From the NCBI GenBank assembly GCA_037974665.1, contig CM075770.1:98935350-98999349 (forward strand): 64,000 nucleotides of DNA, read 5' to 3'. The notes under the pieces are model-generated. The model was not told where the DNA came from and did no database searches. It saw only the letters and a program-made list of their open reading frames with translations. The stretch comes from Ehretia macrophylla (Eukaryota > Streptophyta > Magnoliopsida > Boraginales > Ehretiaceae). This document shows, in pieces, positions 54,205 through 64,000 of this stretch. Numbering within the stretch: position 1 is the stretch's first letter; each line of letters starts with the position of its first letter. Both the position numbers and the translations under genes were made by a program.

Positions 54205-57200
54205 ATGGCCTTCGCCTCTCGCCTCTTATCCAAATCCAAACAGGTGTACATACTTTGCACATATAATTAGCTCATTGAAAGTGAAATAAATTAAGATCAA
54301 ATCTGATTCGTTCATTTTCTTATGAATTTCTTAAAATTTCTAAAATTTTAGTTAGTGAAATAATTATCAGACATTTTCCCCCTTCTAATTAGGAAAATAA
54401 GCTATATTTATATATGTATGGCATTGTCATATACATACATGTGAGTTTTTACTAGCCTATTTTTTTTTTTTTTGATTGGTAAATATTGTGAGGCTATTAT
54501 GAATTTAGTTAGAATATCTCAAGAACATAGAATTTTTTCAATTACATTTTTTAAAAATTTTAAATAAAGAAGCCGGATTACGATTACTGAAATTCAGTAG
54601 AACCCAAATGTGATGGAATTAGAGGAATGTTAACTCTGGGGAAAAATGATATGTTATATATATATATATATATATCAGATGCCAATCACTTGTCAATTTT
54701 GCATCTCTTCGATGATTATATGTTCCTTTCACCTATTTGCTCACAGGATTTTAGCATGCTTTTAGTTTTCCTTGTCTTGATTATTGGATAAGATTTAGTA
54801 AAGTTTATTCAATATGTTTCTTGTTAAACACGTGAGCTCAACTTGTTTGTCTTCATTGCTCCACTCATTGAATTCTATTATTTGGTTATAAAGTTCCCTG
54901 CTGGTCAAATACTATTGAAACAAGAGCATGCTGTTCCGGTCCGTTCTTTTGCCAAAAAAGCTGCTCCTGCGGCCCTCAAGGGAGATGGTTAGTAACAATA
55001 AGTTCTTCTCTTTGCTTTTGGTTCAGTTTTGTTAAAACATGAAATCAGGCACCTCTTGACATTAAATATTCACCTCTCACATTGTGCAAATCACTGCTCG
55101 TGTGTTCTTGAACCAAACCTTGTTAAGATTTCAGACGAGTTAAGCCCTCCGTCAGCCCCCATCTTTTTTACTAGCATCAAAAGGACGTTTTGTTCTATAT
55201 TTAGTATTTTTATTACGGAGTAGAGAATTGCAGCCTCTTCAAATTATTCGTCTGCCCGTTTTAATTTCTGATGACCGACACATGATGGTAACATTTTTGA
55301 TCTTTTACATGCATTTGTGCCGAAAAGAAATGTTGAAGAACATTTTCTTGGAGGTTAAGAACAAATTTGAGACCGCACTTGGAATACTTAGGAAGGAAAA
55401 GATCACCATTGATCCTGATGATCCAGCTGCTGTGCAACAGTACGCAAAGGTCATGAAGACTGTTCGAGAAAAGTAAGCTTTTGTCTCATTCATCAACAAA
55501 TATTTTCTTAGGATTAAATGTTTCTTCTTCAGGCATGAGCTTTTAGAAGAATCCCGTATAGTTGCTGTGGCTGCCCCTTCTTATTCAATTGGGTGCAGCA
55601 AAACTAATTTGACAATATTGATTCTAGTATTGTTGTGCATGAAAATGCATAATCTATCATTACGTTGTTACTTTGCAATGTTAAATCTCTCTATGGTTTG
55701 TATGCTTTCTTCGTGTACCATAACTTGTTCATACCTTTCATACTTGGTACATGATTTAGCTGAAGTAAGTTATTATATCAAAAGAGGAAAGAAATAAAGC
55801 TACCTGGGTTAGCTCAATGAGTTGACTCAGTGTGGTCGTCAAATCCAGCTAGTCGACCTAAATGTAGTGGGATATGGCTTAGTTTGGTTTGGATCCCTCC
55901 TCTCTTGTGGGTGGGAAGTTGTTTTGGTTGATCAAGGGGAGCAGGATAAACTTTACATAGGCTAATGATAATAGAATACATTGATCTTTTTGTTGCACTA
56001 TACACCTTACTTGTCAGCTGTGCCACTGACCTTTCACCATTTCTTGAGATTGCCCAAAGTGTGTGCAACTTTTATATCCTTCCGTGCTTGAGATTGCAAG
56101 AGTGGTAATGTGAAAGCTCGAAATATTGGTCTTTCTACCTTATCTTATGTATTTGGAGTGTGTGAACGGGTGAGCATGTGAAGGATTTTTTTAGTTCAGA
56201 GAATTGAATCCCTGTTTTTTGAATATTTTTTAACTTTTGGAGTAATCATTTCATTGCCTATTGCGAGGATTCTTTGTATATGACTTGCAATTTTAAATAA
56301 AAAAATAGAACAAATCTGATCATACTCATTTCCTTCGTCCATGATCAATGTTGGCCTGACATTTAAAAGTGGGCTGCATGTCAACAGTACTTGGCCTTAT
56401 ATTGAACACTAATTCATCCATTTCCTGTGTTACTGTAACGTTTACAGGGCAGATTTGTTTTCGGAGTCTCAGAGGATTCAATACACCATTCAGACAAGAA
56501 CACAAGGTATCCCAGATGCTCGGACATATTTGCTGACCCTGCAGGAGATAAGAATCAAGTATGCTTGCTCTCTTTATGTGCACCACTAATTTTTTATTTT
56601 TTTTATTTTTTAATTTCAGATACCTTCTCCCTTGAGTTGCATGCTCGCTTTTGTAATGCTGTCACTTACAATTTTTCTCTTCTCCCCCAGTGATTGATAT
56701 TGAACTAACTACTTTTATAGTTATGCTTCTGTATATTTTTGTTGATGTGCCATTCAACTATTTACTTGTATCAACTTAAGAGATGCAGCAGGTTACTTTA
56801 TATTCTTTTGTGAAAAAAGTGTAAAGAAGATAAAAGAGGTTCAGTCCTCCCCATAGGTGAGTGCATGGGCAGGCCATATTACTGAATACTTAAAGAACAG
56901 CTTAGCAGTATAGAGCTTGATCATCGTCTGAGGCTATTATATGAGCTGGATACTGCGATAACAATTCTAAGAAACGCAAATATAACAAATTATCTTTTGT
57001 TCCTGCTTACTATGTCCTCTTTAAAGTCAGCTATATTTTTAAAGAAATATTTATTCCATGTAACCAGCAGTCATGCATATGACAGTTCCTGTAAGAATTG
57101 TGGGTATCAACTAACTTGCTTCTGCTTGTTATGATCTTTATAAAAATTAAAGTATGTTCCTATAGGTGGTAGGGTAGGGTAGGGTAGGGTGGGTGGTATT

Positions 57201-59543
57201 GCACAGATTGCGGCCAATCTTCCTAGCCGTCACTTTCTAACCAATTTAACTCCTTAATACATTTTGGGCTTCTAGCTACTCTTCATGGCAGGTTTAGGCA
57301 ATTCTTCCACTAATTCTTTTTTGATTTCCCTTTTTGTGTCCTGCACAAGAATTATGTGATTGCAACTTGTTTCTGTTTATAACGTTCTTTATGTAAATCA
57401 TAAATATTATTCCTTAAATCAATACATCCTTCTCCCTACAAAATTTAGTAATACAATCTTCCTCCTGGCAGGAGAGGCCTTACTGATGATCTTGGTGCAG
57501 AGGCCATGATGATGGATGCATTGGATAAAGCTGAAAAGGAAATCAAAAAGCCTCTAATGCGGGATGACAAGAAAGGGATGGCTCTTCTCATGGCAGAGTT
57601 TGATAAAATCAATAAAAAGTAAGCATCATTCGATCAATGTAGTGTTACCTCACTTAATAACCCATCCCCTCCACCACAACACCACCCCCCCACCCCCCTT
57701 CCTCCTCCTCCCCAAAACCACCATGTGTTAATTGATAGAGGAGCAGTTGCATCATGGTTTAGATACAAATTGGCCTTTACTCATTGAAAGCTAGTATGCT
57801 ATTCATTCTAACTGTTCAGAAATTTGCATGTGCTAAGTAGACGTCTGTGGGGCAACATAGCGCATAATCTAATACCATGTGATTGACAGACACATATCAT
57901 AAAAGATTTAATAAGGTTGACATGTTCTACTCGTGTATACTGTGGATATCCCAATAAACATCAAACACCAAAGAGCTGATGAGCTGGTCAAAGTTGTGGA
58001 GACATTTAGCATCTTTATCATCAAATTATTCAAACCTTTTAGTTTCGTAGCTTGCTCCTATACTTCTCCTCTCTTCCTTTGAAACGTCGACTTGTCTTTT
58101 TGGCTGCGGTCTTTTTTGCAGTTATCTGTTCTCTGAAGACCATCCCTAACAATATTATATATATTATAAAAAGAATTAACAGGCAATGGGTAGGCCTGCA
58201 AGCTTTCTAGGATTTTTGTAAAACATAAGGTGCAACTTCTACTTTATTGTCATCTCTGCAATATTTATACAATGCATTTGCTTAATACATCTCTTTTCTT
58301 TTTTCTTTAATTTAAAGGGGGAGGGGGAGGGGGAGGGGGCTGGACTCATGGCATGCTTAAGAAGTGAAATTGAAAAAATATTAACATTTTATATGATTCT
58401 AAGATATGAAAATGAAGAAAAAACAGTATTCAAACAGATGTTTCTGTCAATCACGTTTTTATTCTTAACTAAATCTAGTTTTTCTCTAGCCCTTAATTCT
58501 TGTACAGTTGTACTTCTGAGTTTGAAAAAGTTTCTCAAAACATATGTTTTTGAAAAAGTTTGCATGAATTTCGAACTTTTTCCTGGGACTTTTTTTTCTT
58601 TTCTTGAGTTTTGGGTTATCCTCTCGCAAGCATATAATGACTTGTTTGGCTGTTAATGTTATTGTTTATTAGCGTACTTGCCTATGTGAGATAGTATAAT
58701 ATGAGACCTCCAGTAGATACTAGATACTGATGTAATATGCATCATATTTGTTCAGACTTGGAATTCGGAGGGAAGATCTACCCAAGTATGAAGAGCAATT
58801 GGAACTCAAAATTGCAAAAGCACAATTAGAGGATCTGAAGAGGGATGTTGTCGAGGCAATGGAAACTCAAAAGAAACGGTATGAGCATCTTTCACCCTTT
58901 GATTGTAATCATCAATGTCTTGATATTCCTTGAAAGTTCCTTAATGTTAATCCTTGGATATATTTTCTCATTTCTCTGAAATTTTTTAGTAGTCTGGATT
59001 AGTTTCTCTCTCTCTCTGCCTCCCCAAAACAAACCAGGCAGGTTTCTTCTACATACAACAGATGTTATAAATGATAGATGATAGTAATGTTAACAGTAAC
59101 CATAGATGGGAAAGTACACAGGTCGATATCATACTTAGATAAATCACATATTGTTCCTTAAGAAAATATTGTGTGTATATTAGGATGTGCTTTAGTGGAG
59201 GTTTTGACATCATCAAGCATGAGGTAGAGTCCTAGACCAGTAGCTCATTGGTGACAAGGGCACCTTCCTTTCAGGAACATGTTAGTTTCACTGAGATACT
59301 CCATGTGCGATGCTCGTTTCTGATTGTTTGTGGATTAATTTCTTCTACTTTCTTGATTTCTCGAGGGTTAAAATTTCTTGCTAGCTTGTTTCTGGGCAGG
59401 CATGCTTGTTCATATCTAGCAAGACTCTTGGGACTTAACTCATTGCATTATTTTCTTTTCCTTATTTTTTTTTTTGCAGTGAGGAATTTAAGGATGAAGA
59501 GATGCCTAGTGTGAAGTCACTGGATATCCGGAACTTCATATGA
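54205..59543 (+). CDS. MGP1: Mitochondrial ATP synthase 24-kDa (FAd) subunit, MGP1-like, seven exons
   Basis: Peripheral subunit of the plant mitochondrial F1Fo ATP synthase; in Arabidopsis the counterpart is needed for pollen development. Exons: 54205-54243, 54894-54987, 55328-55472, 56448-56558, 57472-57618, 58756-58878 and 59480-59543. All introns are GT-AG, the phases fit, and the sum is 240 codons plus stop, which equals the Arabidopsis length as I remember it. The N-terminus MAFASRLLSKSKQ and VPVRSFAKKAAP is basic and Ser-rich, as in mitochondrial presequences. Family blocks: LRKEKITIDPDDPAAVQQYA, FSESQRIQYTIQ, RGLTDDLGAEAMM, LGIRREDLPKYEEQLELK and the C-terminus EEMPSVKSLDIRNFI. No defect is visible; it appears functional. 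Confidence 0.95.
54655..54676 (+). repeat. Short (AT)n tract in intron 1 of MGP1
   Basis: About ten TA units within the first intron. Confidence 0.85.
57171..57196 (+). other. G-quadruplex-capable (TAGGG)n tract in MGP1 intron 4
   Basis: Four AGGGT-type units are followed by GGGTGG, giving five GGG runs with 1-2-base loops on the sense strand. It is similar to, but not the same as, the plant telomere repeat TTTAGGG. Confidence 0.85.
58317..58339 (+). other. G-run motif (GGGGGA)n in MGP1 intron 5
   Basis: Four runs of at least four G separated by single A, on the sense strand; predicted to form a quadruplex in pre-mRNA. Confidence 0.85.
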
Positions 59544-59618
59544 GGTTTGGGACGTATTTTAACAATTTGCTTTAGATATGATAAGAAAGGGGATTGACAA
59601 GCACCTCTACTTTGTAAA

Positions 59619-59624
59619 AATAAA
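59619..59624 (+). terminator. Likely polyadenylation signal of MGP1
   Basis: AATAAA lies 76 bases after the stop codon at 59541-59543, the expected place for a plant near-upstream element. Confidence 0.6.
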
Positions 59625-60525
59625 GTCAAATTCTATGAGCAAGACTACACATTCAAAAATTTGCACTTCGTGGCTGATATGAGATTTCAATTGCCAAGTT
59701 ACTTTCTTTTTTTCTTTTTCCTAAACACCAAGTTACCTTCTATTTCCAAGCAGCAACTTTTTTTTCTTTTTCTTTTTTCGGTAATGAAGAATTCACCCTA
59801 TGCAGGAATATTATCTCGTAATATAAAGGGTAATATAAAGGTGCGTCATGACATATGTTCACATATGTTCAGGTGAACTAAAGGCAAGACAATATTTGTT
59901 ACGAGAGGAAATAATTTGAATTTGGGACTTTTAGCCATATTTAATCACTATATGATCATTTTACTCAACCATTGGGGCAGCGGCAACATTTTCTGGGACA
60001 ATGCAAGTGTGACCACCTGGGGTTGGGCGAAGGGAATTACTCTGAGGAGCTCCAAGTTCGCAATGGCAGCGTTAAGTGTCCAAAAGACAAGTTAATCTCA
60101 CCTGTGGATACTCAGACGTTGGCTATCCGGAGAACGTGATACAGGTCCAAAATGGTTCTCATTGATCAGCTTGTGGATGCTTAGTAGGGTCACCCACCTG
60201 GGATATGCAATCAATTTTTTTTATAAAAAAAAATAAAGAATTCTCAGCTATGCATATGTTCTTAGGTATTAGGATGTCGCCAACAGTTCCTCCAAATGTC
60301 AAAACCTTTTACATTTAGGGAAGCTTTTGGAATTAAATTGCTCCAACAGTTCTTTTATTTCATTCCCCATATTTTAGGAGAGTATGAATATGAAATTTGA
60401 ATCTCACAAAGTTAGGGGAGTATATTTAATCTCTCATCCCATACCACTTAATGGTGAAATGACCCTAAAAAAATTTGAAATTTGAAGACGCTCTTCAATA
60501 GTTTAATTCTTTATTGTTGGAGAGT
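59625..60525 (+). other. Intergenic after MGP1, nothing recognised
   Basis: About 900 bases. Two identical ACATATGTTC words at 59850-59871. A GC-richer stretch (59970-60190) interrupts the AT-rich background but has no ORF with recognised motif. The section at 60290-60520 reads like a decayed MITE (repeated CCAACAGTTC), without clear ends. Confidence 0.4.
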
Positions 60526-60563
60526 AAGCCGTGATCTGTTTATTTATACACAGATCATGGCTT
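60526..60563 (+). repeat. Short inverted repeat, 14-bp arms
   Basis: AAGCCGTGATCTGT and ACAGATCATGGCTT pair with one G-T wobble around a 10-base AT loop. Possibly the centre of a decayed MITE. Confidence 0.7.
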
Positions 60564-60784
60564 CTTTAAAAAATGCCCGAAAAAAACACAACAAAAAATA
60601 ATCAAAACTGAATTATAGTCGGAAGCCATGCCTCTAAACACAAAATATGATTATAGGAAAAAAAAAAAAAAAAAAAAGCTCAATGACTTATAGAATTACA
60701 AGAAGAACTAACAAATTTCAAAAGATCATTGTTGCATTTTATGAGTTTCAAGCATGAGTATTCATAGGCTTTAGATCTCACTAA

Positions 60785-61018
60785 CGACCATAAATCAACA
60801 AATAGAACATAAAGTTGAAATCGACAATACAAGATATAAAGAGAAATAACTGATTAAATATAAAGCTATCATTGATAATGCAAGACATAAAAAAAAATGA
60901 TTGATTAAACATAAAGCTGTCATCGATAATACAAAATATAAAACAATGACTGATAGAATATAAAATTATCATTGACAATATCAAATATAAAAAAAAAATG
61001 ACTGATTAAAAATAAAGC
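60785..61018 (+). repeat. ~57-bp tandem repeat, four diverged units
   Basis: Each unit reads roughly ATCGATAATACAAGATATAA, an A run, TGACTGATTAAA and TATAAAGCT. Units begin near 60815, 60868, 60920 and 60972. The minus-strand frame in this stretch is a product of the repeat. Confidence 0.8.
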
Positions 61019-61760
61019 TTAACAAGCGAAGAGATCTTGAAAACGTACGGTGCTTTCTTGTGGAGCAATAAGGGAAGATGTTGAACATGTTATTAGATTT
61101 TGCCAAGTGATCAGAAAAGTTTGGGAAAAGCTTGTTCCAAGAGTCTTGCACCAACCTTTTTCAATGATACATGGCACTGTTGGATAAACAAGAATATTAA
61201 ATATAAGCAACCTCATTTTGGAATGGGATGGACTTCTTTGTTTGTAGCAACAGTTTGGGCTATTTGGAAGCAAGGAAATGAGATTCTCTTCGAAGGTGCT
61301 AGGGCCAAACCTACTGCAATTCTGGTAAGTGTTATTATCAAGTTGGCTAAAGATTTTGAAGATGCTTGGCGAACCCATATGAAGCTCAAGTTACATACTC
61401 GTAGTGAGATCTCTATTGGCTGGCATTGCCCATCTTATTGTATCAAGTTAAATATTGATGATTGTTCTAAAAGAAATCCTGGAATAGTCAGAACGAGTGA
61501 TCTATTTCGGACTATCATGGGTGATTGAATTATTGGATTTGTATAAATCTTGGTGTTACAACGAATAGTAGAGCCAAATTAATAGCGTTGTGGGAATGGT
61601 TACACCATGTCGAATCACTTGGGCTTGGCGACCTCATTGTAGAATCCGACTACCAAAGCATATGTAATGTCATCAAGATGAAGTCAACACGCAAATGAAC
61701 CTGAGATGTATAATTGAAGATTGTAAACAAATACTCAAATATCATGAAGGGTAATGAGTG
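61019..61760 (+). pseudogene. LINE ORF2 3' end: zf-RVT zinc motif and RNase H
   Basis: Non-LTR retrotransposon remnant. Near 61059 the plus strand codes CGAIREDVEHVIRFC, the C...H....C half of the zf-RVT motif that follows plant LINE reverse transcriptases, then VWEKLVPRVL. Further on, TVWAIWKQGNEILFEGA and the RNase H start IKLNIDDCSKRNPG (about 61443) appear, later SRAKLIALWEWL and DLIVESDYQSI. The usual catalytic E of A-E-L is K here. A stop at 61525 and frame changes make it inactive. Its 5' end is missing; no poly-A tail is obvious after 61760. The nearby tandem repeat may mark its insertion boundary. Confidence 0.8.
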
Positions 61761-62143
61761 ATTCATATTTATTGAGAGAGTAACCGCAGTGCGAATTGGT
61801 TAGCTAACTTCAATTTTTTTCAACTTTTTAAGTTGTTAAATAACCTTTAGAACAACTCTATCTCCTACTAAAGAATGATAGATGGGGTGAGACATCTTCA
61901 AGGTGAATTTTACTATAATTGGCTAGGTCTCCTGTAGGAAAAAAAAAAAAGAAAAAAAAAACATTTAACATAACTATTGAAATCGAGTTTTGAAAATTAA
62001 GAATTAACATCCCTTGAGAAGTTTTAGCTATCCTTAAACCCCGAAAGCTAAAACCCACTCCACTTATTATTATTATTTATTTATTCCTTCCTTCCATCAC
62101 TCTAAAAACTGATGTAGTCTCATTTCACCCATCAACTAATTCA
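61761..62143 (+). promoter_or_regulatory. Upstream region of the SLOW GREEN 1-like gene
   Basis: No convincing TATA box; TATTTATTTATT lies at about 62075 and a TTCC run at 62086-62096, about 50 bases before the ATG. An interrupted poly-A block lies at 61938-61961. Confidence 0.35.
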
Positions 62144-62773
62144 ATGGCTTCTTCATCATTGTACTTGTCCTTGAACATCTCTCAACATCCCAAAATTCTT
62201 CACTCCTTTGCGGCACCAAATTCACTCAAACCACTATCACTTCCGCAAACCCACCTCCATAAATCATTCTTCTTCAACACCAAATCCCAACCCTTGAATA
62301 AAAACCACATTTTTCCAAAACCCATTTCAAATCTTCCACTTATACGCCCTTCCTTTAAACCCCACAAAAGTTTTTGCAAAAAGATTGTAATTTTACTTGT
62401 TGGTTCTTTTATTTTCATGGGTTCTTTAAGAATCAGGCCTGTCTTGGCACACCAGCCTATGGAAGAAACTAGTTTTACTGAGACTGAAAAAAGTGAGGAG
62501 AAAGATGAACAAGAGATGTATTTGAAGGTATTATTGGATGAGAATCCAACAAATGTTGAGGCTTTGAAGATGATTGTTAATGTGAAGATGAGGAAAGGGA
62601 AGACTAAGGAGGCTGTGGAGTATGTGGAGAGGTTGATTAAGATTCAGCCTCGTGAAGTTGAGTGGAGGCTTTTGCAGGCTCTTTGTTATGAAATGATGGG
62701 GCAGTTGAGTATGGCTAAGAAATTGTTCAAGGATATTTTGAAGCAAAGGCCTCTTTTGCTTAGAGCTTTGCAT
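62144..62773 (+). CDS. SG1: Chloroplast TPR protein, SLOW GREEN 1-like, first exon (partial gene)
   Basis: The first 210 codons run from ATG 62144 to a GTAAGA donor at 62774, ending in phase 0. Residues 1-75 are Ser/Pro/His-rich with few acids, as in a chloroplast transit peptide. Residues 81-95 (IVILLVGSFIFMGSL) form one hydrophobic segment. An acidic linker follows (107-125). From about 125 come TPR-type helices: LLDENPTNVEALKMIV, RKGKTKEAVEYVERLIKIQP, LLQALCYEMMGQLSMAKKLF and DILKQRPLLLRALH. These blocks match what I remember of SLOW GREEN 1, a protein needed for chloroplast development and early greening. The frame continues 32 codons into the intron, but without family similarity. Later exons lie past the window. 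Confidence 0.82.
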
Positions 62774-64000
62774 GTAAGATTCTTGGACTTTACCATTTTT
62801 TTTTTTATGTCTATTTGCTTCTGGGCCCCGCACATAGCGGGAGCTTTGTGCACTCGCGATTCTTTTTAACATGCTGTAAATGTGTTTATAGATACAGTAC
62901 TCAACTTTTTTTGTGAATTGCTGGAGGTTTTTTTGTTTTCAAAATAGTGAGATATTTTTGTACTCGGTTGGTTTTTGTATTGTACATTGGAGCTTGTGAT
63001 TACCACATTAAGTTTTTCTTTTGACATAATTATTAAATTCCTTTACTAATGAGGCATCGTACAAGGTCAACAACATAAATACTTTGGTTCTAATGCTGGT
63101 GATTCACAGAGACCTTGAATTGTTAGTATTTGTTACTCCATAGATTTATGGGATCGAATGAAGCTGTGGTTCTGGTGCATCTATCATCTACGGTTCTTTA
63201 TCACACTATATGGATCCTTTAAATGAGGCAACTTTTTAGACTATGAAATATAGAACTTCGTACTTGCTGAAATCAATCCATGTCGAAATACCAGCTTGCT
63301 GAATTCATTTGGTAAAGTATAACTTGTGGGGGGTATAATATAAGCAGATAAAGACTAGGTCGCTGACTCGAATACTTGTCGATTATTCTCAAAATCCTAG
63401 GAAAATAATTGAAAGAATTTGTTCTCCATATGAGTCAGGTTGATTTATATAATGAGATTCTGTTAGAAAAAGTTAATGTGAACATGAATAACACTTCTTC
63501 TGTTTGACCACTTTGCACTAACCCCCTTTAAACTTAGATTCTTTCTAGAGGGAAAGAATTGAGGGGGAGGTAACTGGAAAAGAGGGATTCTTTCATTGTG
63601 TATAAGGAAGCTACATGGAAGAGAGATCATTTGGATCTTGAGGAAGGAGAGACACACTGGAAGAGACGTTTTGGTTTTCAAATGATGGTGCTTGCATAAT
63701 TCAATTTCAAATTTTCAAAACGATAAAATTACTTGGAATATTTTATTTGGAGTGGAAGGCTCTCTTTTATCTGGCTATATGATCCTTATCATCCTACAAG
63801 ATTTTTCTGTTTATGTAGCAGAATTTTATGTAGACATAGCATAAATTTGTCTTATTTTTTTTCTTAATCTTAAGCTTCTGCAATTGTTTTCCGTTGTCAA
63901 TTGTCTTCCTCATTGCCCTTGTGCATAGCTTTCTTCCCAAGTTTCTATTATGTCTTGTAACTGATGCAAATGTTAAAAGATCTGACCATCTATCTCGCTG
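62774..64000 (+). other. Intron 1 of the SLOW GREEN 1-like gene (runs off the window)
   Basis: About 1.2 kb with no exon-like block for the next TPR part and no repeat that I can name. The minus-strand frames at 62531-62872 and 63463-63681 are shadows or chance. Confidence 0.55.

Noticed and set aside
57171-57196. Interstitial telomere
   Set aside because: The unit is TAGGG rather than TTTAGGG and there are only four copies.
61019-61378. 119-codon minus-strand frame
   Set aside because: Antisense to the LINE zinc-motif/RNase H coding strand.
62531-62872. 113-codon minus-strand frame
   Set aside because: Shadow of SG1-like exon 1.
1-64000. tRNA, rRNA, CRISPR, operon or phage features
   Set aside because: I scanned for them by eye and saw none; the window is plant nuclear DNA, where most of these are not expected.

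Overview
The window reads as nuclear DNA of a large-genome flowering plant, most likely a eudicot; I cannot name the species. Evidence is the stack of nested plant LTR retrotransposons, plant-type intron/exon structure, and two recognisable plant organelle-protein genes at the right-hand end. It is AT-rich, and most of the first 48.5 kb is retrotransposon.

Bases 1-15.9 kb: two copies of one Ty1/copia family lie head to head, and the minus-strand copy starts inside the 5' LTR of the plus-strand copy. The plus-strand copy (1382-15881) is split by a Ty3/gypsy element of Athila type (5426-13982). That element has equal 1227-bp LTRs, a perfect 5-bp target duplication (AGCCT) and a tRNA-Asp-type primer site, but it has lost its reverse transcriptase, RNase H and integrase core.

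Bases 16-48.6 kb: what looks like the remains of an AT-hook (AHL-type) gene are split by a copia element (about 20093-48518). Its 5' LTR carries a second, larger copia element (20562-36299, TSD TAAGG) that has an extra env-like ORF after RNase H. Five LTR-like units of 2.5-3.7 kb are inserted at different places. They start TGT, share GGGGYRTNACA-type ends, carry 5-bp target duplications and have no internal region, so I call them solo LTRs of a Del/Tekay-type gypsy family. One of them contains a further Athila-like solo LTR, so nesting is four elements deep.

Bases 48.6-54.1 kb: AT microsatellite, a dispersed gapless repeat, a 335-bp tandem duplication, a broken FAR1/FRS-MULE gene, a diverged tandem repeat and two adjacent MITEs.

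Bases 54.2-59.6 kb: a complete seven-exon gene for the mitochondrial ATP synthase 24-kDa (FAd/MGP1) subunit, whose exons join in phase into 240 codons. Its introns carry two G-run motifs.

Bases 59.6-64 kb: a short tandem repeat, the 3' end of a LINE (zinc-knuckle and RNase H), and the first exon of a chloroplast TPR protein resembling SLOW GREEN 1; its remaining exons lie outside the window.

Only the last two host genes look functional. All retroelement ORFs carry stops or frameshifts. I found no tRNA, rRNA or CRISPR features, and no clearly new coding system. The most unusual structures are the inverted LTR-gag pair with its breakpoint in a palindrome loop, and the internal-tRNA-like primer sites.
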